46,516 nucleotides of DNA from an uncultured Alphaproteobacteria bacterium (GCA_944393195.1 CALXZG010000009.1:1-46516), one strand, 5' to 3'. Shown: positions 33,238-42,541, counted from the stretch's first letter. The notes: generated by a model not told the origin, from the sequence alone. Program-made: numbers and translations.

Positions 33238-33882
33238 ATGGACAAACAATTACCGTTTAATATTATGAAAAAAGCCGTTCGCGGAATCGGGTATATCGGT
33301 CATCCGTTGCGGTTGCGTATTCTGGAATATTTGGATGTGCATGGGGCTTCTTCCGTATCCGACATTACCAAAGCCATGCAGGAGGAACAGGCGATTATTT
33401 CGCAAAGCCTGAAAAAAATGCGGGAAATGAATTTGGTACGCGCTAACCGTAAAGGGGTTTTTATGTATTATATGATTCAAGAGGAATACCCCGCCAGCGT
33501 TTTTGTCTGCCTGCGTAAATTATACGGCTATATGACGGATAATTTTTATTTTTTACAGGACGGCTTCAAAGCCTGTCTGCCGCATGATTATACCATGATG
33601 ACGGCCAATCGGATTAAGTTGTTTGCTAATTGGGATAAAATGCGTATTTTGGAATACTTGGACATTCACGGTTCCAGTCATGTTTCCGCCATTGCCGATG
33701 GTATAAATAGTACGCCGCCCAAAGTTTCCCAATATTTAAAACGATTAAAGGACGACGGCTTTGTCACCGCAACAAAAGAAAGCCGATTCGTCATTTATAC
33801 CATTACACCCGGTGTGCATAAAACCATTATCGGTTGTATTCACAAAAGATACAATTCATTAAAAAATAAAGAGGATTTTTAA
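33238..33882 (+). CDS. Regulator with two tandem ArsR-type winged helices
   Basis: A 214-residue DNA-binding protein made of two similar halves. Half one (about 15-85) has HPLRLRILEYLDVHGASSVSDI and ISQSLKKMREMNLVRANRKG. Half two (about 120-195) has WDKMRILEYLDIHGSSHVSAI and VSQYLKRLKDDGFVTATKES. Each is an ArsR-type winged helix, so a monomer may mimic the usual homodimer. No CxC or other metal-binding motif of classical ArsR sensors is evident. The neighbouring pfl genes make a role in fermentative control possible, but that is inference. Confidence 0.82.
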   Translation: MDKQLPFNIMKKAVRGIGYIGHPLRLRILEYLDVHGASSVSDITKAMQEEQAIISQSLKKMREMNLVRANRKGVFMYYMIQEEYPASVFVCLRKLYGYMTDNFYFLQDGFKACLPHDYTMMTANRIKLFANWDKMRILEYLDIHGSSHVSAIADGINSTPPKVSQYLKRLKDDGFVTATKESRFVIYTITPGVHKTIIGCIHKRYNSLKNKEDF

Positions 33883-33907
33883 AAGTATTTTTTATTCATT
33901 TTAACAC

Positions 33908-33936
33908 TTGACAATTTATATATATATTGTTATTGT
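33908..33936 (+). promoter_or_regulatory. Promoter of the 198-aa unknown gene
   Basis: TTGACA (33908-33913), 17-bp spacer, TATTGT (33931-33936), within an alternating T-A tract. Confidence 0.65.
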
Positions 33937-33972
33937 TATATATATTCATCATGTTTTACAAAGGAGAAAACC

Positions 33973-34569
33973 ATGAAAAAAGCCAAAAACGTAAAAGAAT
34001 TTGTTGAACAAATTGATGCCAGCAAAAAATTAAATCCCAAAGATTTATCTTCGGATCAGGATTTAACGATTGCGATTATGAACCTGATTTCGATTGAAGA
34101 ACACCTGATGTTTTCGGGTGCCAAAACCGGTAAAAACAGCTTTTTCGATATGATTCAGGATATCCGGGAATTACGCAAAAACCTGATGCAAAAAATTATT
34201 CCGGCTTATGAAGGGGAAGTTTGGTGTATTTCCAAACATCTGCTGGCGACAAGTATGCGCCTGATGGAAGTCGGGACAAAGCAACAAAGTTTGCATAATC
34301 AGGAAGAAGCGTATAAATTATTCAATCAAGCCTATGATTTATATTGTCTGTTTTGGGGATTAAACATGAATTTAATCGGAACCGAAGATGTAAAGTGGAT
34401 TGAAACTTCGGAAAAAGATGTCAAAAAAATATCCGATAAAATGACCCAAATAGCGGTTCCGACCGTCACCGAAAAAACGCCTGTCGCACCGACGGCTTCG
34501 GAAAACCTCGGCGGATTCGCGAAAATGAAAGCTTTTATCAAAAACGCCGTCAATTGTTGTATCGAGTAA
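33973..34569 (+). CDS. Hypothetical helical protein, 198 aa
   Basis: No known family was recognised. The product is soluble and mainly helical, with charged start MKKAKNVKEFVEQIDASKK and a long amphipathic middle (about 40-140, including FDMIQDIRELRKNLMQKI and AYKLFNQAYDLYCLFWGL). A linker rich in threonine, valine and proline follows, then a short basic tail ending in NCCIE. No signal peptide. AAAGGAG precedes the ATG. The thioredoxin-like gene starts four bases after its stop, so the two are probably co-transcribed. Confidence 0.65.
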   Translation: MKKAKNVKEFVEQIDASKKLNPKDLSSDQDLTIAIMNLISIEEHLMFSGAKTGKNSFFDMIQDIRELRKNLMQKIIPAYEGEVWCISKHLLATSMRLMEVGTKQQSLHNQEEAYKLFNQAYDLYCLFWGLNMNLIGTEDVKWIETSEKDVKKISDKMTQIAVPTVTEKTPVAPTASENLGGFAKMKAFIKNAVNCCIE

Positions 34570-34573
34570 TGCC

Positions 34574-35065
34574 ATGAAACATATCATCTCTATTCTTGTT
34601 GTTGCCCTTTTTGTTGCCGTAGCGTGGTGGATAACCAAATCAGAACCATTACCGACAGATAAAATCATTGTCTTTACACAACAAAGTTGTCCCCATTGTC
34701 ATGAGGCACTAGCCTTTATCGACGCACAAATCAAACCGGCCTACCCGCAAATAGCGATTGAAGTCCGCGATGTTGCCGAACCGACCCATTTGAATCAGTT
34801 GAGAACCATTGCCCGACGGGAAAAATGGGAAAACGTCGGAACACCCGTTATTGTCGCCGGGGACGATAAAATCATGGGATGGACAACGTTGGCGGAAATG
34901 CAACTGATGGCGGCCGTCAAAAAAATGGCCGGTGCCAGTCAGGCCGGCGTAGCCTCGGATGAGGATAACACCGGATCGGATGCCGACAAAGCGGCCGAGG
35001 ATACAACTTCCGCAAATGAACCGGAGGGATTGTGCCAACCGGGGATGGAAGAACCTTGTTTATAA
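34574..35065 (+). CDS. Membrane-anchored thioredoxin/glutaredoxin-like protein
   Basis: A 163-residue protein with an N-terminal membrane segment (about 4-20) and a thioredoxin-type domain: IIVFTQQSCPHCHEALAFI with redox motif CPHC (about 39-42), then VGTPVIVAGDDKIMGW with the cis-proline. The domain should face the periplasm. It is followed by an acidic low-complexity stretch (about 125-150) and a C-terminal segment with two further cysteines (LCQPGMEEPCL). It may act in thiol-disulfide exchange. There is no strong ribosome binding site, so coupling to the preceding gene is likely. Confidence 0.78.
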   Translation: MKHIISILVVALFVAVAWWITKSEPLPTDKIIVFTQQSCPHCHEALAFIDAQIKPAYPQIAIEVRDVAEPTHLNQLRTIARREKWENVGTPVIVAGDDKIMGWTTLAEMQLMAAVKKMAGASQAGVASDEDNTGSDADKAAEDTTSANEPEGLCQPGMEEPCL

Positions 35066-35083
35066 TATGAACTCCTCATGGTT

Positions 35084-35114
35084 AAAGGAACGTCCTGTTC
35101 GGGGCGTTCCTTTT
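35084..35114 (+). terminator. Terminator after the thioredoxin-like gene
   Basis: AAAGGAACG (35084-35092) pairs with CGTTCCTTT (35105-35113), extended by further pairs around a short loop, and ends in T. Confidence 0.88.
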
Positions 35115-35176
35115 GTATCCGCCGACGGGATAAAATAACAGGTCCGTATTTCATATCCGACAACTACTTTTATATC

Positions 35177-35205
35177 TTGCTTTTACATGGTATTTCGGCT
35201 ACAAT
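35177..35205 (+). promoter_or_regulatory. Promoter of argS
   Basis: TTGCTT (35177-35182), 17-bp spacer, TACAAT (35200-35205), then a short leader with AAAGGA before the ATG at 35230. Confidence 0.65.
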
Positions 35206-35229
35206 ATATCGCAACAGAAAGGAACCGAC

Positions 35230-36993
35230 ATGAATCTGATGAACCAAATTAAGGAAAAAGTAGCCGCTGCTTTTACGGCTTGTGGCTTTGATGCAACCAA
35301 CACACTCGTTCGTTTATCAGATCGCCCGGATATCGGGGATTATCAAGCTAACGGAGCTCTGCCTTTGGCCAAAAGCCTGAAACAAAATCCGCGCGCCATT
35401 GCCGAACAAATTGCGGAAAAGCTGCGTTCCGATGCTTTTTTTGAAAAAGTATCCGTGGATGGTCCCGGCTTCATTAACATGCGGGTAGCCGATTCCGTTT
35501 TGGGGCAACAGGCCTTTGGTGTTTTAAGTCATCCCCAATGTGGGTACGAACGCCCGGACACCCCCAAAACGGTTGTTTTGGATTACGGTGGACCGAATGT
35601 AGCCAAAGCCCTTCATGTCGGACATTTACGACCGGCGGTTATCGGTGAATCGATTAAGCGTATCTGCCGTTTTGTCGGGGATAAAACCATTGCCGATGTT
35701 CATTTGGGGGATTGGGGTAAACCGATGGGGTTACTGATTACCGAACTGCAAGATCGTCATCCCGACCTACCCTATTTTGATGCCGATTTTACGGGTGAAT
35801 ATCCGGCCGAGGCACCCTTTACCGCCAAAGATTTGGAAGCGATGTATCCGTTGGCCAGCGCCCGTTCCAAAGAGGATGAGGCCTATGCCGCCCGAGCGCA
35901 AGAAAACACAAAATTGTTGCAAAACGGTCATCGCGGATATCGGGCTTTATGGCAATACTTCATTGACTTGTCCGTTGCCGACATTAAAAAGATGTACGAA
36001 GAATTGGATATTTCCTTTGATTTATGGCGTGGGGAAAGCCATGTTCATGATCGGTTGCAGGCTATGATTGCCCGCCTACGGCAACAAGGTATCATCATCC
36101 CCGATCAAGGGGCAGAAATCATTCCCTTGGGAAAATCAAGGGGGGGGAATGATCTGCCGCCCTTAATCATGGTCAAATCCGATGGGGCGGTTATGTACGG
36201 GGCAACCGATTTAGCCACGATTGAAGAACGCGTGGATGAATTTGCGCCGGACGCTATCCTCTATGTTGTGGATGCCCGTCAAGGCCTGCATTTTGAACAG
36301 GTTTTTGCCGGTGCGGCCAAAATCGGGTTAGCCGATCATATCAGTTTGGAACACCTGGGGTTCGGTACCATTAACGGGACAGATAATAAACCGTATAAAA
36401 CCCGTTCGGGCGGTATTCCGACATTGCGGTATTTAATTGATACGGCCGTGGCCGCCGCACGGCAAAAAATGGAATCCGGTGAAATGGGACGGGATTTAAC
36501 CGAAACCGAAAAAGAACATATTTCCCGAATTGTCGGTGTGTCTGCTTTAAAATTCGCCGACCTGATGAACGAACGGATGAAAAACTATGTCTTTGATGAA
36601 GACAAATTAACCAGTACCGAAGGGAAAACAGGCCCCTATATCCTCTATGCCATGGTGCGGATGAAATCGGTTTTGGAAAAAATGGGAACCACACCGGCAT
36701 TAACACCAGATGACATTATAACAATCACAACGCCGGCAGAACGCCAGTTGTTGTTGCGGTTATATGCTTTGCCGGATTCTGTTCAAACAGCTTATGATAA
36801 TCGGGCGCCTCATGTCATTGCTGACTACTTGTTTAAATTAGCCCAAGATTTCAATCTGTTTTATCATGACTGTCCGATTAAAGGAGCCGATGAAGTTATA
36901 CAGAAATCTCGGTTGGCTCTGACAAGGTATACATTACATCTGGCTACGGCTTGTGCTGATATGTTGGGGCTTCAAATACCGGATAAGATGTAA
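35230..36993 (+). CDS. argS: Arginyl-tRNA synthetase
   Basis: Charges tRNA-Arg with arginine. The 587-residue class I synthetase has the N-terminal tRNA-binding domain (DRPDIGDYQANGALPLAK) and the HIGH-type motif in YGGPNVAKALHVGHLRP (about 118-134). DVHLGDWGKPMGL and YVVDARQGLHFEQVF are also present. The C-terminal anticodon-binding domain ends the protein, with LNERMKNYVFDEDK-like and GPYILYAMVRMKS segments. The KMSKS site is degenerate (PYKTRSGG), which is usual for ArgS. The length and order are normal. Confidence 0.97.
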   Translation: MNLMNQIKEKVAAAFTACGFDATNTLVRLSDRPDIGDYQANGALPLAKSLKQNPRAIAEQIAEKLRSDAFFEKVSVDGPGFINMRVADSVLGQQAFGVLSHPQCGYERPDTPKTVVLDYGGPNVAKALHVGHLRPAVIGESIKRICRFVGDKTIADVHLGDWGKPMGLLITELQDRHPDLPYFDADFTGEYPAEAPFTAKDLEAMYPLASARSKEDEAYAARAQENTKLLQNGHRGYRALWQYFIDLSVADIKKMYEELDISFDLWRGESHVHDRLQAMIARLRQQGIIIPDQGAEIIPLGKSRGGNDLPPLIMVKSDGAVMYGATDLATIEERVDEFAPDAILYVVDARQGLHFEQVFAGAAKIGLADHISLEHLGFGTINGTDNKPYKTRSGGIPTLRYLIDTAVAAARQKMESGEMGRDLTETEKEHISRIVGVSALKFADLMNERMKNYVFDEDKLTSTEGKTGPYILYAMVRMKSVLEKMGTTPALTPDDIITITTPAERQLLLRLYALPDSVQTAYDNRAPHVIADYLFKLAQDFNLFYHDCPIKGADEVIQKSRLALTRYTLHLATACADMLGLQIPDKM

Positions 36994-37013
36994 AAATAAA
37001 AATTGATATAGAG

Positions 37014-37047
37014 AAAGGGACGATTAAAATGCGTCCCTTTGTTTTTT
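37014..37047 (+). terminator. Terminator of argS
   Basis: AAAGGGACG (37014-37022) pairs with CGTCCCTTT (37032-37040), followed by G and six T. The T-run touches the stop codon of the convergent TPM-domain gene. Confidence 0.9.
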
Positions 37048-37984
37048 ACCAACTACCGGAAGAACCACCACCTCCGAAGCTGCCACCGCCGCCACCGAAG
37101 CTACTGCCTCCGCCGCCACCGAAGCTACTGCCTCCGCCACCGAAGTGGTTTCTTCCTGAGGATTTACCGCCAGATTGTCCTGATTGAATACCAGGGCCTT
37201 GGCATTTGAGTAAAACCAACAGATGAGGTATTATGATCAAGCCGATGCAAATTAATGCATTACCCCATATCACAATATTTAACGCCATTAAAATGAAACA
37301 AATAATAATGAAAAATCTTATTTGATACGCACGCCTTAAATTTTTTCTATCCGTTTCATCCAAAAGACTCTTTTTCTTCAGATTGTTAATGACGATCTGA
37401 GGCATAAAAAATAGCATAAGAAGCCAAAAAAAGCCGATTCCCGTAACAAGGGGTAGAGAAAATGATAGGGACGATTTATTTTTCTTGGAGTTGTTCAAAT
37501 GGATGACTTGAGGATAGTGGAAACCTCCCAGCACTCGTTGAATGCTGTACACGGCATTTAATGTACCGGCCTCATATTGATTTTTTTTAAACGCAGGTAA
37601 CAAGACGTTTTGTATAATATATGAAGCCTGAGCATCCGTCATAATATGTTCTAATCCATACCCGACTTCAATGCGTGTCTTTCGTTCATTCGGTGCAATA
37701 ATCAGCAATAAGCCATCATTTTTTTTGGCATCACCGATTCCCCAGTGACGTCCCAAAGCGACACCGTATTCCTCTATGCTTTTTCCACGCAATGATTTTA
37801 ATGTGACAACGACGAATTGTTGTTGAGGCTTAATGGTTGCTAAGATTTTTTGTTCTGTTCTTGGGCTTAAAATCCCCGCTTCATCAACAACCTGTCCCGT
37901 TAGACGAGGAAACGATAAATCATCTGAAGCCCAAGACAAGAACGGTAATAAACAACAGCCTAAGATAAAAAGTATTTTTTTCAC
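37046..37984 (-). CDS. TPM-domain (YgcG-like) membrane protein
   Basis: A 312-residue envelope protein. A signal peptide (about 1-20, ending near SWASDD) leads into a TPM domain (about 25-150: VVDEAGILS, FVVVTLKSLRGKSIEEYGVA, GLLLIIAPNERKTRIEVGYG). Two or three membrane segments (about 172-195 and 222-260) follow. The tail is rich in glycine and serine and ends in SSGSW, as is common in this family. The start is a GTG with GGAA upstream. It sits directly after LemA in the same operon, a recurring pair in bacteria whose role is poorly defined. Confidence 0.88.
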   Translation of the reverse strand: MKKILFILGCCLLPFLSWASDDLSFPRLTGQVVDEAGILSPRTEQKILATIKPQQQFVVVTLKSLRGKSIEEYGVALGRHWGIGDAKKNDGLLLIIAPNERKTRIEVGYGLEHIMTDAQASYIIQNVLLPAFKKNQYEAGTLNAVYSIQRVLGGFHYPQVIHLNNSKKNKSSLSFSLPLVTGIGFFWLLMLFFMPQIVINNLKKKSLLDETDRKNLRRAYQIRFFIIICFILMALNIVIWGNALICIGLIIIPHLLVLLKCQGPGIQSGQSGGKSSGRNHFGGGGSSFGGGGGSSFGGGGGSFGGGGSSGSW

Positions 37985-37999
37985 GTTGATTCCATTGAA

Positions 38000-38593
38000 T
38001 TAGTTAAATTGAACGATTGGTAGAGCTTTTTTTTCTTCTTCAATTGTATATTCGGAACGCAGGCTGAATTGTCCATTCAAAATCCACTTTGCCGGAATAC
38101 TTTTTAATAACGAGTTATATTGACGAATAAGAGTAATATAGTCCATGCGAGCAACGGCTATACGATTTTCCGTTCCCTCTAACTGAGATTGAAGAGAAAG
38201 GAAGTTTTGGTTTGCCTTTAAATCCGGATAATTTTCGGAAAGTGCAATTAACCGGGACAAAGCACCACTTAACGCATTTTGTGCCTGTTGAAAAGCTTGG
38301 ACTTTTGCGACATCATTTAAATCATCAACACCGATACGCACTTGACCGATAGCCGCCCGTTTAGCCGTCACCTCTTCCAAAAGATTTTTTTCATGGGTTG
38401 CATACCCCTTAACCGTTGCGACCAAATTCGGAATTAAATCCGACCGCCGTTCGTATTGGTTTAAAACCTGACTCCATGTCGCCTTCACACTTTCCTCCAA
38501 ACGAACGGCCTGATTATAAACAGACACATAATAGAAAAAACCGCCGACGGCAAGAATAACAACAACGCCTAAAAAGATTAAAATATTCTTCAT
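38000..38593 (-). CDS. LemA family protein
   Basis: A 197-residue protein with an N-terminal membrane anchor (about 2-22) and a helical cytoplasmic or periplasmic domain. The family signature is VYNQAVRLEESVKATWSQVLNQYERRSDLIPNL (seen in parts at about 24-56), then VKGYATHEK, and later LKANQNFLSLQSQLEGTENRI and the closing YNSLLKSIP. The ATG at 38593 is chosen over one six codons upstream because AAAGG lies between them. It is first of a two-gene operon with the TPM protein. Confidence 0.9.
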   Translation of the reverse strand: MKNILIFLGVVVILAVGGFFYYVSVYNQAVRLEESVKATWSQVLNQYERRSDLIPNLVATVKGYATHEKNLLEEVTAKRAAIGQVRIGVDDLNDVAKVQAFQQAQNALSGALSRLIALSENYPDLKANQNFLSLQSQLEGTENRIAVARMDYITLIRQYNSLLKSIPAKWILNGQFSLRSEYTIEEEKKALPIVQFN

Positions 38594-38662
38594 GATAAGA
38601 TTACCTTTCATATATCATTTCACGACCGCGATACTACACTATTTACTTGTCAACGTCAACAG

Positions 38663-39121
38663 TTATTTTCCCCGACTCCATTGTCGTAAAAAGCTGTAAA
38701 AACGATTGCGATCCTTGGCATGTGCCAGCTTTCTGTCAATAAAGCCGTTATAATCCCGGCGCAACGCAACCGGTCCGAAATCCGGCAAATCAATCGTAAC
38801 GCTTTGTCCGACCCGAATACCGCGCAATGCCGGTTCAAAACATTTTTTATTGATAAATTTATGCAACGATCGTTCAATCAGACAAAAATTAGAAAAACGG
38901 TTTTTACCACCGCCGGACAGCGGAACAATGTGGTGAACATCAAATCCGTGCGGAATTTTACCTTTGGCCGCCCGATTTAAATTAATAACGTGCGCATACT
39001 TATCCAACAAACCGCGCCGATACAACCACCGCACAAACAAATGATTCATCTTGCGCCTATCAAATTCTTTACGCAATTGCTTTGTGACTTCCGGAGGTTG
39101 TAACGTAAAAATAATAGCCAT
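38663..39121 (-). CDS. HNH endonuclease family protein
   Basis: A 152-residue protein with an HNH motif: FDVHHIVPLSGGGKNRFSNF (about 79-98) followed by CLIERSLHKFIN, supplying the expected His-His, Asn and His. The metal-bound histidine core is complete. The rest is basic. The gene starts one base after the recG stop, so it is probably co-transcribed with recG. It may be a nuclease of a mobile or defence type, or have a cellular role. No partner methyltransferase is next to it. Confidence 0.82.
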   Translation of the reverse strand: MAIIFTLQPPEVTKQLRKEFDRRKMNHLFVRWLYRRGLLDKYAHVINLNRAAKGKIPHGFDVHHIVPLSGGGKNRFSNFCLIERSLHKFINKKCFEPALRGIRVGQSVTIDLPDFGPVALRRDYNGFIDRKLAHAKDRNRFYSFLRQWSRGK

Positions 39122-39122
39122 C

Positions 39123-41207
39123 TTACCCTGCTTTCAATGTTTGGATTTCGGTATCTTTTTGAAATAAGTATAATAAAATACGCAACGCCTGTCCCCGCGG
39201 GCTTTCCAATTTCGGATCCAAAGACAGAACCGTTTGAGCATCCTTGGTCGCCGTCCACAACAAATCCCCCGCCGTCTGCATATCCGCCATTCGAAAATCG
39301 GGCATTCCGCTTTGCCGGGTTCCCAATATCTCACCGGCACCACGTAATTTTAAATCCTCTTCTGCCAACACAAAACCGTCATCCGTTTCCCGCATTACCC
39401 GAAGCCGCGCTTTGGCCGTTTCCGTCAGGTGCGAACCATGTAATAAAATACACAATGATTTATCCGACCCGCGCCCGACACGGCCCCGCAATTGATGCAG
39501 TCCGGCCAGTCCGAAACGTTCGGCTTGTTCAATAATCATAACCGTTGCCGATTTTACATCCACACCGACCTCGATTACCGTCGTTGCCACCAAAACATCC
39601 AATTCACCGGCGGCAAACCGTTCCATAACGGCATCTTTTTCAATCCCTTTCATTTGGCCATGCACCAATCCGACACGCGAGCCGAATGTTTTTTGTAAGG
39701 CCTCATACCGCGCTTTCACGGCGGTTAAGTCCGTTTTTTCGGATTCGTCAACCAACGGGCAAATCCAATACGCCTGTGTTTTTTCGGGAGCATTTTGTAT
39801 TCGTTGATGCAACCGTTCCACCAACTCGGGAATCTTGGCCACCGGCATGACCCGCGTTTCAATCGGTTGACGACCGGCCGGTTTTTCATCCAAGCGGGAA
39901 CTGTCCATATCACCATAGGCCGTTAACGCCAAACTCCGTGGAATCGGCGTTGCCGTCATAACCAATAAATTAACGCCTTTTTGTTTTTGAATTAAGGATA
40001 ACCGTTGCTGCACACCAAACTTATGCTGCTCATCAATGATTGCCAATCCCAACCGATGAAAAGCAACATGTTCGGTAAACAACGCATGCGTCCCAATTAA
40101 CAACTGAATCTCCCCCGATGCTAAATCCGTCAGTATCTTGGCTCGAACAGTCCCCTTTTCACGACCGGTTAAAATACCGACAGTCACCCCCAAAGGACGA
40201 CACAGAGCTTCTATCTTGGCAAAATGCTGACGGGCTAAAATATCGGTCGGTGCCATTATCGCCGCCTGATATCCATCCTCTATAACCGATAAAGCGGCCA
40301 ACAGGGCAACAATTGTCTTGCCACTACCAACATCCCCTTGCAACAAACGAATCATTTGCGATTCACTGTTTAAATCTTGCGCGATTTCAATCAGAACCCG
40401 TTTTTGCGCACCTGTCAATTGGAACGGTAGCACGTCAATCAACTTATCCGTTAAAAATCCCGTCGGCTGAATCCGAACTCCTTTTTTACGCGAAGCCTGT
40501 TGCCGAACCAACAACAACGCCAATTGATTGGCTAAAACTTCATCATACGCCAACCGCATTCTGGCCGGATTGGTGGGCAATAAATCGGTTGCCGTTTTCG
40601 GATGATGTGCAACATCCAACGCCGTATTCCAAAAGGGTAAGTGATGTTTGGCTTGAAAAGCCGGATCCAACCACTCCGGCAAATCGGGGGTAGCCGACAA
40701 AATAAATGACACCATGCGGCGCAATAATTTACTGCCAACACCCTGAGATTGCGGATAAATCACTTCATATACCGGAATATCATCTAAGGTATCCGTCATA
40801 TAATCGGGATGCAGGATTTTCCAACCGCCCATCTGGCGTTCCAACCGACCGGAAACCCAAATTACCTTTCCCTCCGGCCATTTTTGTTGCAAATAACTTT
40901 TATGATAATTGAAAAAAACAAGCTCAACCGTGGCACCGGCTCCCTCACACAAAATGCGATATGGCTGACGGCGGGTGGGCGGGACGATATGCCCCGTGAT
41001 TTGCACCTGTATCGTTCCTAATGTATTTGGCGGCGTATTGATCAGATCCTGAATAACGGGACGATAATTAACTCCCGACGGTAAATGCCATAAAATATCG
41101 GCCCAATACGGCCCGCACAATCGTTCAACCAACCGGCTGATTTTCGGGCCTATTCCGGGAATACTCCCGACAGAACGAAACAACGGATTTAACAAAGCCG
41201 GCCGCAT
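39123..41207 (-). CDS. recG: ATP-dependent DNA helicase RecG
   Basis: Branched-DNA helicase that reverses stalled replication forks and processes recombination intermediates. The 694-residue protein has an N-terminal wedge/OB domain (about 45-150). Helicase motifs follow: I LLQGDVGSGKTIVALLA (about 288-304), II IIDEQHKFGVQQR, III MTATPIPRSLALT, V VATTVIEVGVDV and VI QLRGRVGRGSDKSLC. The length is standard. It lies four bases after the exported basic protein gene and is followed by the HNH gene. Confidence 0.97.
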   Translation of the reverse strand: MRPALLNPLFRSVGSIPGIGPKISRLVERLCGPYWADILWHLPSGVNYRPVIQDLINTPPNTLGTIQVQITGHIVPPTRRQPYRILCEGAGATVELVFFNYHKSYLQQKWPEGKVIWVSGRLERQMGGWKILHPDYMTDTLDDIPVYEVIYPQSQGVGSKLLRRMVSFILSATPDLPEWLDPAFQAKHHLPFWNTALDVAHHPKTATDLLPTNPARMRLAYDEVLANQLALLLVRQQASRKKGVRIQPTGFLTDKLIDVLPFQLTGAQKRVLIEIAQDLNSESQMIRLLQGDVGSGKTIVALLAALSVIEDGYQAAIMAPTDILARQHFAKIEALCRPLGVTVGILTGREKGTVRAKILTDLASGEIQLLIGTHALFTEHVAFHRLGLAIIDEQHKFGVQQRLSLIQKQKGVNLLVMTATPIPRSLALTAYGDMDSSRLDEKPAGRQPIETRVMPVAKIPELVERLHQRIQNAPEKTQAYWICPLVDESEKTDLTAVKARYEALQKTFGSRVGLVHGQMKGIEKDAVMERFAAGELDVLVATTVIEVGVDVKSATVMIIEQAERFGLAGLHQLRGRVGRGSDKSLCILLHGSHLTETAKARLRVMRETDDGFVLAEEDLKLRGAGEILGTRQSGMPDFRMADMQTAGDLLWTATKDAQTVLSLDPKLESPRGQALRILLYLFQKDTEIQTLKAG

Positions 41208-41210
41208 CGG

Positions 41211-41801
41211 CTATTTCTTTCGAATGGGACGAACGGCTATTGATTTTTTTTGCCCGCCGGTCGATTGAGCTTGCTTGGGCTTAACCACGGTTCCCGTCTT
41301 TTTTTTCTGCCCGGAGGCCGTCGTTTTCACGGTTTTAGATGAAGTAATACCGGACTTAACGGCCGCCGTTTTTTGGGAAGCCGGACGAACAACGGGACGC
41401 AACGGCTTTAAAAAAGAACCGTTTGGCATTTTAACCCCGCCATCCGCGTACACAACCGCCCGAAAAATCGGCAATCGCCGAAAAGAAGCCAAAACTTCCC
41501 CGCATGTCATTTGGGGATCGTCCTTTTGTTCCCGATAGGCACGCAATTTAGCCTGTGCAAATTTCGTATATTCCTCTTTTTCCACCTCGGCGGTCGGTGC
41601 CTGATTTGCAATAATACGACTGGCAATCAATTCAAAATCATCCAGTTTAGCCCCGGCATTACATGCCAAAGCCGTTCCGGCCGTTATACCTAACTGCTCG
41701 GATTCCGACAACCCGCGCGCCGTTCGCGCGACTTGTGCCGATGATGATAACGCATACCCGAATACAATCGCAAAAAATAAAGACAACACACCTTTTTTCA
41801 T
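41211..41801 (-). CDS. Exported basic protein, function unknown
   Basis: A 196-residue protein with a signal peptide (about 1-22, ALSSSAQ end). A predicted globular part (about 25-125) has two cysteines (ALACNAGAK and MTCGEV), which could form a disulfide in the periplasm. The last 60 residues are a low-complexity tail rich in lysine, threonine, serine and alanine (KTVKTTASGQKKKTGTVVK). No family was recognised. AAAGGAG precedes the ATG. It heads the minus-strand operon with recG and the HNH gene, and is divergent from the esterase gene. Confidence 0.75.
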   Translation of the reverse strand: MKKGVLSLFFAIVFGYALSSSAQVARTARGLSESEQLGITAGTALACNAGAKLDDFELIASRIIANQAPTAEVEKEEYTKFAQAKLRAYREQKDDPQMTCGEVLASFRRLPIFRAVVYADGGVKMPNGSFLKPLRPVVRPASQKTAAVKSGITSSKTVKTTASGQKKKTGTVVKPKQAQSTGGQKKSIAVRPIRKK

Positions 41802-41869
41802 TGATTTTCTCCTTTGATGGCTTATACTCTATTAAGACATACTTTTAAGTTGTTTTCAAGGAGAATTTT

Positions 41870-42541
41870 ATGTTGTCAGGTCCTTCTTTCATACCGAACA
41901 CGGTTAATAACGCCATTATTTTATGCCACGGCTACGGGGCCTCCGGGGATGATTTGGCCGATTTAGTACCGTCCCTGTCCGCCGCATTACCGAACACAGC
42001 CTTCTTTTGTCCGAACGCCCCCTATGAATTGCCTTTCGGCGGGTATGAATGGTTTTCATTAAACGACTATCAACCGGACGCTATGGTTGGAATAGATTAT
42101 CTGACCGTTTTGATGGATAGGGCCAAACCGGCCACCGCATTGGTACGCGATTTTTGTTCGGATATTATGCGCCGAGACGGTATCTCTTCCGACCGAATCC
42201 TTGTCGGTGGCTTTTCACAAGGCGGTCTGGTCGCTTTACAAACAGCCCTGACATTCCCATCCCCCATAGCGGGCGCCATTGGCATGTCGGCCGTACCGGT
42301 TTTATTCGGAAAATCCTTTCCACCCGAATCCGTAAAACAAAAACCGCCTGTTTTACTAACCCATGGTTCGGCCGATCCGGTTGTTCCGCCCGTGGCTTTT
42401 GAGTTAAACAAAGCCCAATTACAATCTGTCGGTATATCCCCAACCACTTTGGTTTCCACCGGATTGGGACATGGAATAGACAATCCCTGCCTGCATCAGG
42501 TGCAAGTATTTGCCGCCGATTGCCTAAAAATATCCCAATAA
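41870..42541 (+). CDS. Carboxylesterase/phospholipase-like alpha/beta hydrolase
   Basis: A 223-residue serine hydrolase of the YpfH/carboxylesterase 2 group. ILCHGYGASGDDLADLVPSL provides the oxyanion-hole segment (about 17-36). The nucleophile serine is in VGGFSQGG (about 108-115), the aspartate in LTHGSADPVVP (about 164-174) and the histidine in GLGHGID (about 200-206). So the catalytic triad is complete. No signal peptide, so cytoplasmic. AAGGAG precedes the ATG. Confidence 0.92.
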   Translation: MLSGPSFIPNTVNNAIILCHGYGASGDDLADLVPSLSAALPNTAFFCPNAPYELPFGGYEWFSLNDYQPDAMVGIDYLTVLMDRAKPATALVRDFCSDIMRRDGISSDRILVGGFSQGGLVALQTALTFPSPIAGAIGMSAVPVLFGKSFPPESVKQKPPVLLTHGSADPVVPPVAFELNKAQLQSVGISPTTLVSTGLGHGIDNPCLHQVQVFAADCLKISQ

